Shown: in pieces, positions 1 to 6,337 of the stretch | Numbering within the stretch: position 1 is the first letter of the stretch | Layout of the letters: the number at the start of each line of letters is the position of its first letter | NCBI GenBank assembly: GCA_964545715.1 | Contig: CAZJHX010000183.1 | Coordinates: 1-19,754 of the forward strand | Length of the DNA: 19,754 nucleotides | Reading direction: 5' to 3' | DNA from: CAZJHX01 sp964545715 | GTDB taxonomy: Bacteria > Myxococcota_A > UBA9042 > GCA-2863065 | The notes under the pieces: generated by a model | Told to the model about the DNA's origin: nothing | What the model saw: the letters and a program-made list of their open reading frames with translations, nothing else | The model's database searches: none | Translations under genes and position numbers: made by a program

Positions 1-392
1 GGGACAATCCGGACCGTGAAGAAGAACCAACGAGGAACTGGCGTCGAGTGAACGGAGGATCCGGAAAAAAAGAACCCCCCACAGAGCGGTACTCTGTGGG
101 GGGTGTATGGCTCCTCAAAGCGGTACCAGAACGTGATCTTGGTGGCGCATTTGTTCTGCTTTTCGACAATGCACGCGTCGCACGCGTCGCCGATGCCGTC
201 GCCGTCCGCGTCGCTCTGGGCGCGGTTTGCGGTCTCAGGACAGTTGTCCTTGTGTTGACAGACGCCGTCGACATCGACGTCCTGGCCGCCCGGGCATCGC
301 AGCTTGTTCGCCTGAAAAGACGTGGAGTTAGATGACGAGCAGGTGCTCGAGAGCACTGCCAGGCTCAGGACGCAGATGGCTGACTTGTTCAA
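1..392 (-). CDS. Thrombospondin type-3 repeat lipoprotein, 3' end outside window
   Basis: This is an exported protein with an N-terminal hydrophobic signal (AICVLSLAVLSSTC) and a Cys followed by Ser, which suggests a lipoprotein although the lipobox is not canonical. After it comes a Cys/Asp segment (CPGGQDVDVDGVCQHKDNCP, then DADGDGIGDACDAC) typical of calcium-binding thrombospondin type-3 repeats. I chose the TTG at 392 because GAGGAG (405-400) lies 7 nt upstream; an in-frame ATG at 407 has no visible Shine-Dalgarno. The frame stays open to base 1, but it reads straight through a strong intrinsic terminator (103-65). A TGA in another frame (117-115) sits just before that hairpin, so the 3' end may carry a frameshift. 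It lies 80 bp downstream of the Cys-rich gene on the same strand and is probably cotranscribed with it. The surface or calcium-binding role is inferred from the repeat alone. Confidence 0.6.
   Translation of the reverse strand, partial: MNKSAICVLSLAVLSSTCSSSNSTSFQANKLRCPGGQDVDVDGVCQHKDNCPETANRAQSDADGDGIGDACDACIVEKQNKCATKITFWYRFEEPYTPHRVPLCGGFFFSGSSVHSTPVPRWFFFTVRIV
65..103 (-). terminator. Intrinsic terminator inside an open frame
   Basis: A perfect 12-bp inverted repeat (75-86 with 92-103) has a 5-nt loop and is followed on the minus strand by TTCTTTTTTT (74-65). The plus-strand side has no T-tract, so it terminates minus-strand transcription, most likely of the Cys-rich and thrombospondin-repeat genes. 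Confidence 0.88.
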
Positions 393-399
393 TCGAAGA

Positions 400-405
400 C
401 TCCTC
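400..405 (-). promoter_or_regulatory. Ribosome binding site GAGGAG deciding a TTG start
   Basis: GAGGAG on the minus strand lies 7 nt before the TTG at 392. It overlaps the competing ATG at 407, which is why the TTG is preferred for the thrombospondin-repeat lipoprotein. Confidence 0.5.
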
Positions 406-472
406 ATTCAAAGAGGATTTCGACCGTTGTTGCCCGCAAGTTAAGGACAAGGTGTGCACCAGAGGGGCCCGT

Positions 473-1753
473 TCAGTCGCACGTGTTGTGCACGGTCCCG
501 AACATGACGCAGCTCTCACAGCATTGCGTGCCGTTCCAGTAGGTGTTGCAGCTGACGCCGCCGTCGCTCCAGTACCCCGTTGAGCAGCTGGCCTTGGCCT
601 TGGAGACGCACCCGCAGATCCGGTTATCGCCTGTGTAGACACACAGGTCGTTGTGGACCTTGCCCAGCTCCGAGCAGTAGCTGGTGCAGCTCTCGGTGAC
701 GAGCGTGCCGGACACACACCGCCACATCTCGCCGCCGCCGCACTTCCAGGGCGTCTGGGGCGGGTCGGCGCAGGGGTCGTTCCAGCACTCGCACTGACCG
801 TCCGCGCAGCCGAGCGTGGTGTCAAAGCCCTGCGCCTTGCACACCTGCGCACAATAGGAGACCTCCCATTGCTGCCCATCGCACGTCAGCCGTTCGCTGT
901 CGGAGAGGCAGTAGGCGGCTCCTGCGTCGCACCCCGACGGGGGCACGCACAAGAACTCACCGAGGTCCTGGTAGCAGAACGGATCATCCATGTCGGGCTG
1001 GGTGCCGTGTGCCCCACACCACTGGTAGCCGTTGACTCCGACCCAGAGTCCGGCGTCGTGGCAGACCGCCATGTCGGGACACAGGGGCGCCGTCTGGCAG
1101 GCGCCGCCGCCGGCGTTGCATCGGCGGGCGCCCACCTCTGCGCAGCTGCAAAGACAGCCCTCCTGGCGATAGCCGGTCTCCGGATTACTCCAATACAGCC
1201 CGCAACCGACGGCGGAGTACCCGTCCTTGATGCACACGTCCTCGCACTTGGTCTGGGTGCACCAGTTGGGCGCCGAGCAATACTTGATCGTGTCCGAGCC
1301 GCTGCAGTGGCCCGAGGCCTGCGCGTCGGCGCACTGGCAGGAGACGCTCGCTTCGTCCGCGGCACACCCGTTGGTGCGGGGCAACTCTTCCTCGGTGCGA
1401 CAGTACTCCCAGCACGTCGTCAGCTTGGGCTCGCCGTTCTCACACCGCCACACGGCGTCTCCCAGCCCGCCGGGTCCGCGCCCGTTCTCACACGCCAACA
1501 AGGCCCCCTCCGTGCAGTCCTGGGCCGGCAGCGTGTAGGCCGGTCCGGTATCCGGTGGCGGGCTGACGACGTCCGGCGCCGACCTGGCGGTGGCGTCGGG
1601 CGACGGCGTGCTGACGGCGGTGTCGGGCTCCGGTGTCGTCGCCTCGCTCGACTGTCTGACCGGCGCACGGGTACAGCAGACACTCGCCGCCGCGACGACG
1701 GTGACGACCAGGGCCTGTATCAGCTTGGGCTTGCGGGACGCGTCGCTGGACAT
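473..1753 (-). CDS. Secreted Cys-rich repeat protein
   Basis: The 426-aa product has a signal segment at about residues 10-26 ending VVAAASVCC, which suggests a lipoprotein or secreted protein with a relaxed lipobox. A Ser/Thr/Pro/Asp linker (31-75) follows, then a Cys-rich body. The body holds degenerate repeats ending in CxC: about 104-141, 150-202, 282-323 and 338-382. The shared pattern is Cys, a short loop, Cys, then CxxxC, a Gly-containing turn, Cys and CxC. The dense even spacing suggests disulfide-stabilised extracellular modules. No enzymatic motif is visible and I do not recognise a named family. The frame is open 42 codons further upstream, but that stretch is basic, unlike a signal peptide, and would run into the divergent lipoprotein, so the ATG at 1753 is preferred although its Shine-Dalgarno is weak. 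The thrombospondin-repeat lipoprotein follows downstream. Confidence 0.72.
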   Translation of the reverse strand: MSSDASRKPKLIQALVVTVVAAASVCCTRAPVRQSSEATTPEPDTAVSTPSPDATARSAPDVVSPPPDTGPAYTLPAQDCTEGALLACENGRGPGGLGDAVWRCENGEPKLTTCWEYCRTEEELPRTNGCAADEASVSCQCADAQASGHCSGSDTIKYCSAPNWCTQTKCEDVCIKDGYSAVGCGLYWSNPETGYRQEGCLCSCAEVGARRCNAGGGACQTAPLCPDMAVCHDAGLWVGVNGYQWCGAHGTQPDMDDPFCYQDLGEFLCVPPSGCDAGAAYCLSDSERLTCDGQQWEVSYCAQVCKAQGFDTTLGCADGQCECWNDPCADPPQTPWKCGGGEMWRCVSGTLVTESCTSYCSELGKVHNDLCVYTGDNRICGCVSKAKASCSTGYWSDGGVSCNTYWNGTQCCESCVMFGTVHNTCD

Positions 1754-1866
1754 CAAGAAGACTCTGCGCGCCCGCCGTGGACCCGTAAAGGTGCAATCGG
1801 GGGTAACGGCTTCAACCCTGACGTAGCTCTCTTGCCGGTTTCGACGCTGTCGTGGTCCCAGTAGAT

Positions 1867-2595
1867 ATGGTCGTGTCACGCCGCCGTCGCGTCTGGGACG
1901 TTTCGGTCACGCTCGTAGTAGTCGCGCTTGTGAGCGCATGCACCCCGACATCCTCCCGTCGCGGCTCCCCGAACCTCGGCTCGGGCTCGGACACGGACCG
2001 CCCGATAGAGGACGCCACAGTCACCCCGAGCGACAGCAACCAGTCGGACGCCGGCAGCCTCGCCGGTGACGCCGGCGGAGTCGTCACGCCGGACAGCGCG
2101 CCCACCGTGCCGGACTCCGCTTCCATACCGGACTCCGCAGTTCCCGACTCCTTCTTCAGTGACTGCGAAGAGCTCGGCATCAGTGACGAGTGGGCGGGCG
2201 CCATGATCGGAGAAATCGTGTCGCAAGGCATGCTGACGCCGGACGGGAAGGGGCAGTTCACGGTGAGCGGAGACGTCACCTTCGAAATCACCTGCATCGA
2301 CTCCAAGCTGCTCGTGAGCGGTGAGATGGTAGGCGCGGCAAACGACTACCCGTTTACGCTGAAGCTCTCCGGTTTCTACAGCCCCAAGACCAAGGCGTTG
2401 ACAGCGCAGATCATCGACGGCGTCGTCACGATCTACGGGACCGTAGAGGTCTACTTCGCCGGCGAGTGGGACGGCTCCTTGCAGCCCGACGGCACTTTCA
2501 CGGGCGTGTGGAGCGGTGACGCCATCGGCAGCAACCTGGAGTTCAAGGGTGAAGCGCACGGCGAGGGCACCTGGAACGCCTCCCCTCCCGCCTGA
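1867..2595 (+). CDS. Hypothetical lipoprotein with acidic linker and C-terminal beta-rich domain
   Basis: The 242-aa product has a type II signal peptide: basic RRRR, a hydrophobic core SVTLVVVALVSAC, and lipidation at Cys25. A Ser/Asp/Pro-rich spacer covers about 26-95. The C-terminal half (about 100-240) alternates short hydrophobic strands with Gly/Asp turns, including a GEWDGSLQPDGTFTGVWSG pattern, and looks like an all-beta repeat domain. Two Cys (in DCEE and ITCID) could form a disulfide. The ATG at 1867 gives a normal signal peptide; an in-frame GTG at 1852 adds five residues, and neither has a clear Shine-Dalgarno. It is transcribed divergently from the Cys-rich protein across about 113 bp. 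Function unknown; an outer-membrane or surface location is inferred from the signal. Confidence 0.75.
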   Translation: MVVSRRRRVWDVSVTLVVVALVSACTPTSSRRGSPNLGSGSDTDRPIEDATVTPSDSNQSDAGSLAGDAGGVVTPDSAPTVPDSASIPDSAVPDSFFSDCEELGISDEWAGAMIGEIVSQGMLTPDGKGQFTVSGDVTFEITCIDSKLLVSGEMVGAANDYPFTLKLSGFYSPKTKALTAQIIDGVVTIYGTVEVYFAGEWDGSLQPDGTFTGVWSGDAIGSNLEFKGEAHGEGTWNASPPA

Positions 2596-2692
2596 TCAGT
2601 GAAGGGTCGATTCACGCGTTGAGTGCAATTAGTGGGCGACAAATACGGGGGTTTGCCGATTATCTCGTAGAATCGGCGTCAATGAGCGTCTT

Positions 2693-2696
2693 GGAG
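2693..2696 (+). promoter_or_regulatory. Ribosome binding site GGAG for a GTG start
   Basis: GGAG lies 7 nt before the GTG at 2704. An in-frame TGA at 2683 rules out an upstream extension, so this site fixes the N-terminus of the DUF4874/DUF4832 protein and shows that it lacks a signal peptide. Confidence 0.5.
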
Positions 2697-2703
2697 CATA
2701 TCG

Positions 2704-3903
2704 GTGTATCGCGCTAGCAGCGACGATCTCCCCAACCCGGAGCGCGGCTTCTTCAAATGGATGCCGTTGTGGGAGCCCGAGGCGGTCACCCGTGCGGGGT
2801 TGACGCTCGGGTACGTCTCTGTGCGCCTGGACCAGTATGACGAGCGGCCGCTGGATGACAGCAAGCTTGTCGAGCTGGCGGAGGGCTTCTCGGCGGTGCG
2901 GCGCGCCGGTATCAAGGCCATTGTTCGCTTTCAGTACAACGACGACGCCGTGGGCAGGGACGCCAGCTTGGAGCGGGTGCTGCAGCACATCGACCAGCTG
3001 AAGCCGGTCTTCAGCGGCGGGTCGGACGTGATCGCGTGCGTCCAGGCGGGCTTCATCGGCGCCTGGGGAGAGTGGCATTCGTCGACCAACGGGCTGGACG
3101 CGGAGCCGTCTCGCAACGCGATTCTGGAGGCGCTGCTGGACGCTGTGGGGCGCGATCGCATGGTCCAGGTGCGGGCGCCGCGGTACAAGCGGGCGTATGT
3201 CGGTCCCGGCCAGCTGACCGAGGCCACCGCGTTTGACGGCAGCCACGCTGCCCGCATCGGCTTTCACAACGACGGCTTCCTGGGTGACGCCAGCGATCTC
3301 GGCACTTACGAGTGGCCGATCAAGAAGGACAAGCAGTACCTCTCCAACGAGGGTCGCTTTACGCCCGTCGGCGGCGAGGCCTGCAGCCCGACGGCGGACG
3401 CCATGAGCTGCCGCACGGTCATGTCAGAGCTGGAGAAGCGGCACTTCAGCTTCCTGAACGAGGGCTATCACGCCGACGTGGTGGCCAAATGGCGCAAGAT
3501 GGGCTGCTTCGACAAGATGTCGCGCCGGCTCGGCTATCGCTTTGTGGTGCAGCGCGCCCACTGGTCGAAGCGCGGTGACAAGCTGTACGTGTGGGTGGCG
3601 ATCAAGAACCGCGGGTACGCGGCCATGTACAACCGCCGCCCGGTGTACGTCGTACTGGACAACGGGCCCAACCGCTTCGAGGTCCAGCTGAACGTGGACC
3701 CGCGCCGCTGGGAAGGCGGCAAGAAGATCAACTTTGAGTTTGAGGTGCCGCTGCCGGTCGGGCCGCGTCGCATCTCGCTGTGGCTGCCCGATGCGTCGCC
3801 GCAGCTGCGCGACCGTCCGGAGTACGCGGTGAAGTTCGCCAATGAGGATATGGCGGATAGGGAAGGGCTGGGTCTCAACGTCCTGGGACGCTACGTGCCC
3901 TGA
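2704..3903 (+). CDS. DUF4874/DUF4832 domain protein (glycosidase-like)
   Basis: The 399-aa product opens directly with the DUF4874 signature: LPNPERGFFKW at about 9-19, RFQYN at 75-79 and GAWGEWHSS at 119-127. DUF4832 covers about 165-397, with GFHNDGF, NRGYAAMYNRRPVYVVL and the closing WLPDASPQL...PEYAVKFAN blocks. The N-terminal part looks like a glycosidase-type TIM barrel, and Glu123 in WGEW is a candidate catalytic acid; the substrate is unknown and the enzyme role is inferred. The GTG start is fixed by a GGAG site and an in-frame stop upstream. There is no signal peptide, which I did not expect because my recollection is that relatives are often exported. It converges with the D/P-rich lipoprotein, with only 6 bp between stop codons. 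Confidence 0.85.
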   Translation: MYRASSDDLPNPERGFFKWMPLWEPEAVTRAGLTLGYVSVRLDQYDERPLDDSKLVELAEGFSAVRRAGIKAIVRFQYNDDAVGRDASLERVLQHIDQLKPVFSGGSDVIACVQAGFIGAWGEWHSSTNGLDAEPSRNAILEALLDAVGRDRMVQVRAPRYKRAYVGPGQLTEATAFDGSHAARIGFHNDGFLGDASDLGTYEWPIKKDKQYLSNEGRFTPVGGEACSPTADAMSCRTVMSELEKRHFSFLNEGYHADVVAKWRKMGCFDKMSRRLGYRFVVQRAHWSKRGDKLYVWVAIKNRGYAAMYNRRPVYVVLDNGPNRFEVQLNVDPRRWEGGKKINFEFEVPLPVGPRRISLWLPDASPQLRDRPEYAVKFANEDMADREGLGLNVLGRYVP

Positions 3904-3909
3904 GGCGGA

Positions 3910-4701
3910 TTATTTGCTGCCGCCGGGCAGGCTGGGCAGCGAGACCTGGCACTTGAACAGCGGGGCGGACCAGCCATCCGGGCACTCTGACGCGGGCGTC
4001 ATCTCGTAGCCGGACTTGAACTGGCAGCAGACCTCTTTCTCGTCGATGGGCTCGAAGTCGCCGGGAGTCTCGTCCACGGGGTCCAGCCCGGGATCGCTGC
4101 CCCCGTCGTCACCGGAGCCGTCATCACCGGAGCCGTCGTCGCCCGAGTCATCATCGATGGGCTCCGCGTCGACCGGGTCCAACCCACCCGGATCGTCGCC
4201 CGTCCCGTCATCGTCCGCCGGATCGTCCGCTGGATCCTCGTCCACGGGGTCATCGTCCGCGGGCACATCATCGATCGGATCGTCCTCGGCCGGGTCGTCC
4301 GCCGGGTCGTCCGCCGGGTCCTCTGCGGGGTCGTCCGCCGGGTCGTCACCTGCCGGATCGTCTTCCAGCACGGGGTCATCGTCCGCCGGCTCATCGCCGA
4401 TCGGCTCGGTTCCATTCGGGTCGTCGTTGTCTACAGGCTCGGAGTTGGGATCATCATCGTCATTGTTCGGCTCCTGAATCGGGTCATCACCCTCGGTCGG
4501 GTCAAATGCGGGGTCGTCCGCGGGCGCCGGCTCTTCAAAAGGCGGCAGCTGGGGAAGAGGCTCATCGACAACGGGATTGTCGACGCCCTCCTCATCTAAG
4601 GGCACTGGGTACGCGATCGCGCCGCAGGCAGAGCCCACGAGGGCGATCGAAACAACGAGAGCGGCCATCACGGCCCGGGCATACTTGTCCACCTGATGCA
4701 T
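3910..4701 (-). CDS. Asp/Pro-repeat lipoprotein with small C-terminal Cys domain
   Basis: The 263-aa product has a clear lipoprotein signal (AVMAALVVSIALVGSAC, Cys at about 26). Then come about 180 residues dominated by D, P, E and G in short repeats such as DDPAD and SGDDG. A compact tail contains CCQFKSGYEM, ECPDGW and FKCQ. The start is the ATG at 4701 because a full AAGGAGG lies 6 nt upstream; an ATG at 4707 directly abuts that site and is unlikely. The acidic stretch is probably an extended, possibly calcium-binding spacer holding the Cys-containing tail away from the membrane. In-frame minisatellites (4103-4147 and 4291-4349) could change its length without breaking the frame. It lies 276 bp downstream of the SDR gene and probably has its own promoter. 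Function unknown. Confidence 0.82.
   Translation of the reverse strand: MHQVDKYARAVMAALVVSIALVGSACGAIAYPVPLDEEGVDNPVVDEPLPQLPPFEEPAPADDPAFDPTEGDDPIQEPNNDDDDPNSEPVDNDDPNGTEPIGDEPADDDPVLEDDPAGDDPADDPAEDPADDPADDPAEDDPIDDVPADDDPVDEDPADDPADDDGTGDDPGGLDPVDAEPIDDDSGDDGSGDDGSGDDGGSDPGLDPVDETPGDFEPIDEKEVCCQFKSGYEMTPASECPDGWSAPLFKCQVSLPSLPGGSK
4103..4147. repeat. 15-nt minisatellite, three copies
   Basis: Three tandem copies of a 15-nt unit (4103-4117, 4118-4132, 4133-4147) differ at only a few bases. On the minus strand they encode SGDDG repeats of the acidic lipoprotein. The unit is a multiple of three, so copy-number change keeps the frame. Confidence 0.8.
4291..4349. repeat. 12-nt-based minisatellite encoding DDPA
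   Basis: Imperfect tandem copies of a 12-nt unit (cgggtcgtccgc, one variant with cctctg) encode consecutive DDPA/EDPA units in the same lipoprotein. The period is a multiple of three. Confidence 0.7.
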
Positions 4702-4707
4702 CTGCAT

Positions 4708-4714
4708 CCTCCTT
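4708..4714 (-). promoter_or_regulatory. Consensus ribosome binding site AAGGAGG
   Basis: A perfect anti-16S match lies 6 nt before the ATG at 4701. It decides the start against the ATG at 4707 and the longer upstream frame, and predicts strong translation of the acidic lipoprotein. Confidence 0.75.
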
Positions 4715-4977
4715 TCCATCAAAGTCTCTGGAGGGGGGCTCGGGCGCAGTGGCATTGGCCGGTCGCGACGACCCCGGGCCAGCTCGCACTCAGGCACCTT
4801 GCCCGTAGCGCCACTATGGGCTGCGGCGCCTTCGACCGATCTGACCGCGGCCTCGCCACGTCCGGCCCGATGCCACTGCACCCGAGCCCCCCATTTGATG
4901 AGCCCCGACGCTGACTCGTGGGTCCCTTCAGAAGAGGCGGGCTGCTCGTTGAACTATTTTATAAGTAGCTAGAAGTA
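4715..4977. other. Gene-free stretch, probable promoter region
   Basis: I see no convincing gene here between the SDR gene and the acidic lipoprotein. Near 4954-4980 there is an AT-rich patch unusual for this DNA; on the minus strand it contains TATAAA/TAAAAT, which could be a -10 element for the lipoprotein, but I found no matching -35. No terminator hairpin with a T-tract follows the SDR stop. Confidence 0.35.
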
Positions 4978-5916
4978 TTATCTTTCGAAGATATTGTTCA
5001 CGGCGGCTTCGGACCAGCTGAGGTCGACGTCCGAGCCCTCGCCGGCGGCGACATCCAGCTGCCAGACCTTGTTGTCCAGCTCATCGGCGTCGCGTGCCAG
5101 CAGCCCGTACAGCGCGGACGCGGCCTCGTGGCCCTCCAGCATGCGCGGCTGCCAGCGGCCGTAGACCTTCTCGTTGCCGACCAGCGCGTCGGTCATGCCG
5201 GTGTGCACGAACGGGTAGGCCACGCTGAAGGCCTTCACCAACTCCGCGCGGCGGCCCATGTTCGTGTGCAGCACCCGCGGCAGCGACAGCACGCCGAAGT
5301 TGGCCAGCACGTAGCCCGGCACGCCTGCGCCCGGATCCACGGCCTGGCGCGACGAGATGTAGATGATCGTCAGCGGCTCTTTGAAGTGCAGGGCCTCACC
5401 GGCCCACAGATGCGTCATGTTCAAAAAGCCGATCATCTTGGTCTCGATGACCATCTTGCTCTCGTGCAGGTTTCGCACAAACGCCTGCCGCGTTCGGGAC
5501 CGCCGCAGCGCCGCCGACTCGCCCTCCACCTCGCGCGGCGCCCGGCCCAGAATGTAGCCGCGCTCCGAGAGGCCCGAGTTGCAGATCAGCACGTTGGGGG
5601 GCAGCCCGCCCATCTTCTCCACCGTGTAGCGGCGGATGCTCCACACGTCGCTGGTGTTGGTCACGTCCGCCTGAACGGGAAAGGCGTTGCCGCCTGCATC
5701 CTCGATCATCTGGACCGTGTCCATGCCCTCTTTGTAGCTGGAGAAGAAGTGGACCCCGACCGAGGCGGCGCCGCTGACGCCCGCAGCCAGGGCGAACGCC
5801 TGGCCCAGCCCCTGATTCTTGCCGGCGCCCGTGATGAAGACGCGCTTGCCTTCAACGGCTTTGGCGATGTCGGCTGGAAGCTTGAATTGTGAGGGATCTA
5901 CGCCGTCTGCGCTCAT
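4978..5916 (-). CDS. SDR-family oxidoreductase, catalytic Lys replaced
   Basis: The 312-aa product is a short-chain dehydrogenase/reductase. The Rossmann cofactor motif TGAGKNQGLG is at 29-38, ADVT at 83-86, and NSG (113-115) stands where most have NAG. Ser189 and Tyr202 have the normal S-x12-Y spacing, but YVLAN puts Asn206 where the YxxxK lysine belongs. Relatives of this kind reduce 3-oxoacyl thioesters with NADPH; with the Lys missing, activity may be altered or lost. An insertion of charged residues at about 120-155 is longer than usual. The gene overlaps the MaoC stop by ATGA, with GGAG 5 nt before its ATG, so the two are translationally coupled and probably act on the same acyl substrate. 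It is the last gene of the 8476-4978 run. Confidence 0.85.
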   Translation of the reverse strand: MSADGVDPSQFKLPADIAKAVEGKRVFITGAGKNQGLGQAFALAAGVSGAASVGVHFFSSYKEGMDTVQMIEDAGGNAFPVQADVTNTSDVWSIRRYTVEKMGGLPPNVLICNSGLSERGYILGRAPREVEGESAALRRSRTRQAFVRNLHESKMVIETKMIGFLNMTHLWAGEALHFKEPLTIIYISSRQAVDPGAGVPGYVLANFGVLSLPRVLHTNMGRRAELVKAFSVAYPFVHTGMTDALVGNEKVYGRWQPRMLEGHEAASALYGLLARDADELDNKVWQLDVAAGEGSDVDLSWSEAAVNNIFER

Positions 5917-6305
5917 CGATTCTCCGGGATAAACAATGTGGCTTCACCGGTGATGACGACCTTGCCATCCTGGTTTACCGCCACGGTCGAATACGTTGCG
6001 ATCGGCTTGTCTTCGCGCATATGCGTGAGCTCGACGGTCGCAGTGATCTTATCGCCCGGAAACACCGGCGCCTTGAACCGTAAGCTCTGGCCCATGTAAA
6101 TGGCGCCGGGCCCGGGCACCTGGGTGCCGAACAGCGTGCTGAAGAGGCCGGACACGAGCATGCCGTGCACCAGGCGCCGGCCGAACTGGCTGTCAGCGGC
6201 ATACTCAGCGTCGAGGTGAATCGGGTTGACGTCGCCGCTCAGTCGGGCGAAAGCCTCGACGTCATCCTGGGTAAATGTACGCTCTAGGGAGGCTGTCTTT
6301 TCCAC
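5913..6305 (-). CDS. MaoC-like (R)-enoyl-CoA hydratase/dehydratase
   Basis: The 130-aa product is a single hot-dog domain of the MaoC/PhaJ type, of usual length. The hydratase-2 motif is intact: GDVNPIHLD at 24-32 with Asp25 and His30 as the catalytic pair, then YA and FGRRLVHGML. Relatives add water to trans-2-enoyl-CoA (or ACP) to give the (R)-3-hydroxyacyl thioester. It is coupled by a 4-bp overlap to an SDR, which suggests a hydratase plus ketoreductase pair in acyl modification or degradation. The start is a GTG at 6305 with no strong Shine-Dalgarno; it lies 32 bp after the stop of the putative selenoprotein gene. It is expected to be cytoplasmic. Confidence 0.9.
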   Translation of the reverse strand: MEKTASLERTFTQDDVEAFARLSGDVNPIHLDAEYAADSQFGRRLVHGMLVSGLFSTLFGTQVPGPGAIYMGQSLRFKAPVFPGDKITATVELTHMREDKPIATYSTVAVNQDGKVVITGEATLFIPENR

Positions 6306-6337
6306 GAGCCGGGTGTACCACGGCCGTGTAGCGGGCG

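Noticed and set aside
48..335. Plus-strand 95-codon frame at the window start
   Set aside because: It runs antisense through the thrombospondin repeat and the terminator; the minus-strand reading has recognisable motifs.
653..1864. Long plus-strand open frame of about 400 codons
   Set aside because: It is antisense to the Cys-rich secreted protein and has no domain character; GC-rich coding DNA often leaves the opposite strand open.
2655..2677. 7-bp inverted repeat GCCGATT/AATCGGC
   Set aside because: It has no T-tract, so it is not a terminator; it may be an operator, but nothing else supports that.
4103..4349. Possible CRISPR-like repeats
   Set aside because: The units are 12-15 nt, contiguous without spacers, and encode amino-acid repeats in a lipoprotein.
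4016..4477. Ser/Gly-rich plus-strand open frame
   Set aside because: It mirrors the D/P repeats of the acidic lipoprotein on the other strand, which has the signal peptide and a consensus ribosome site.
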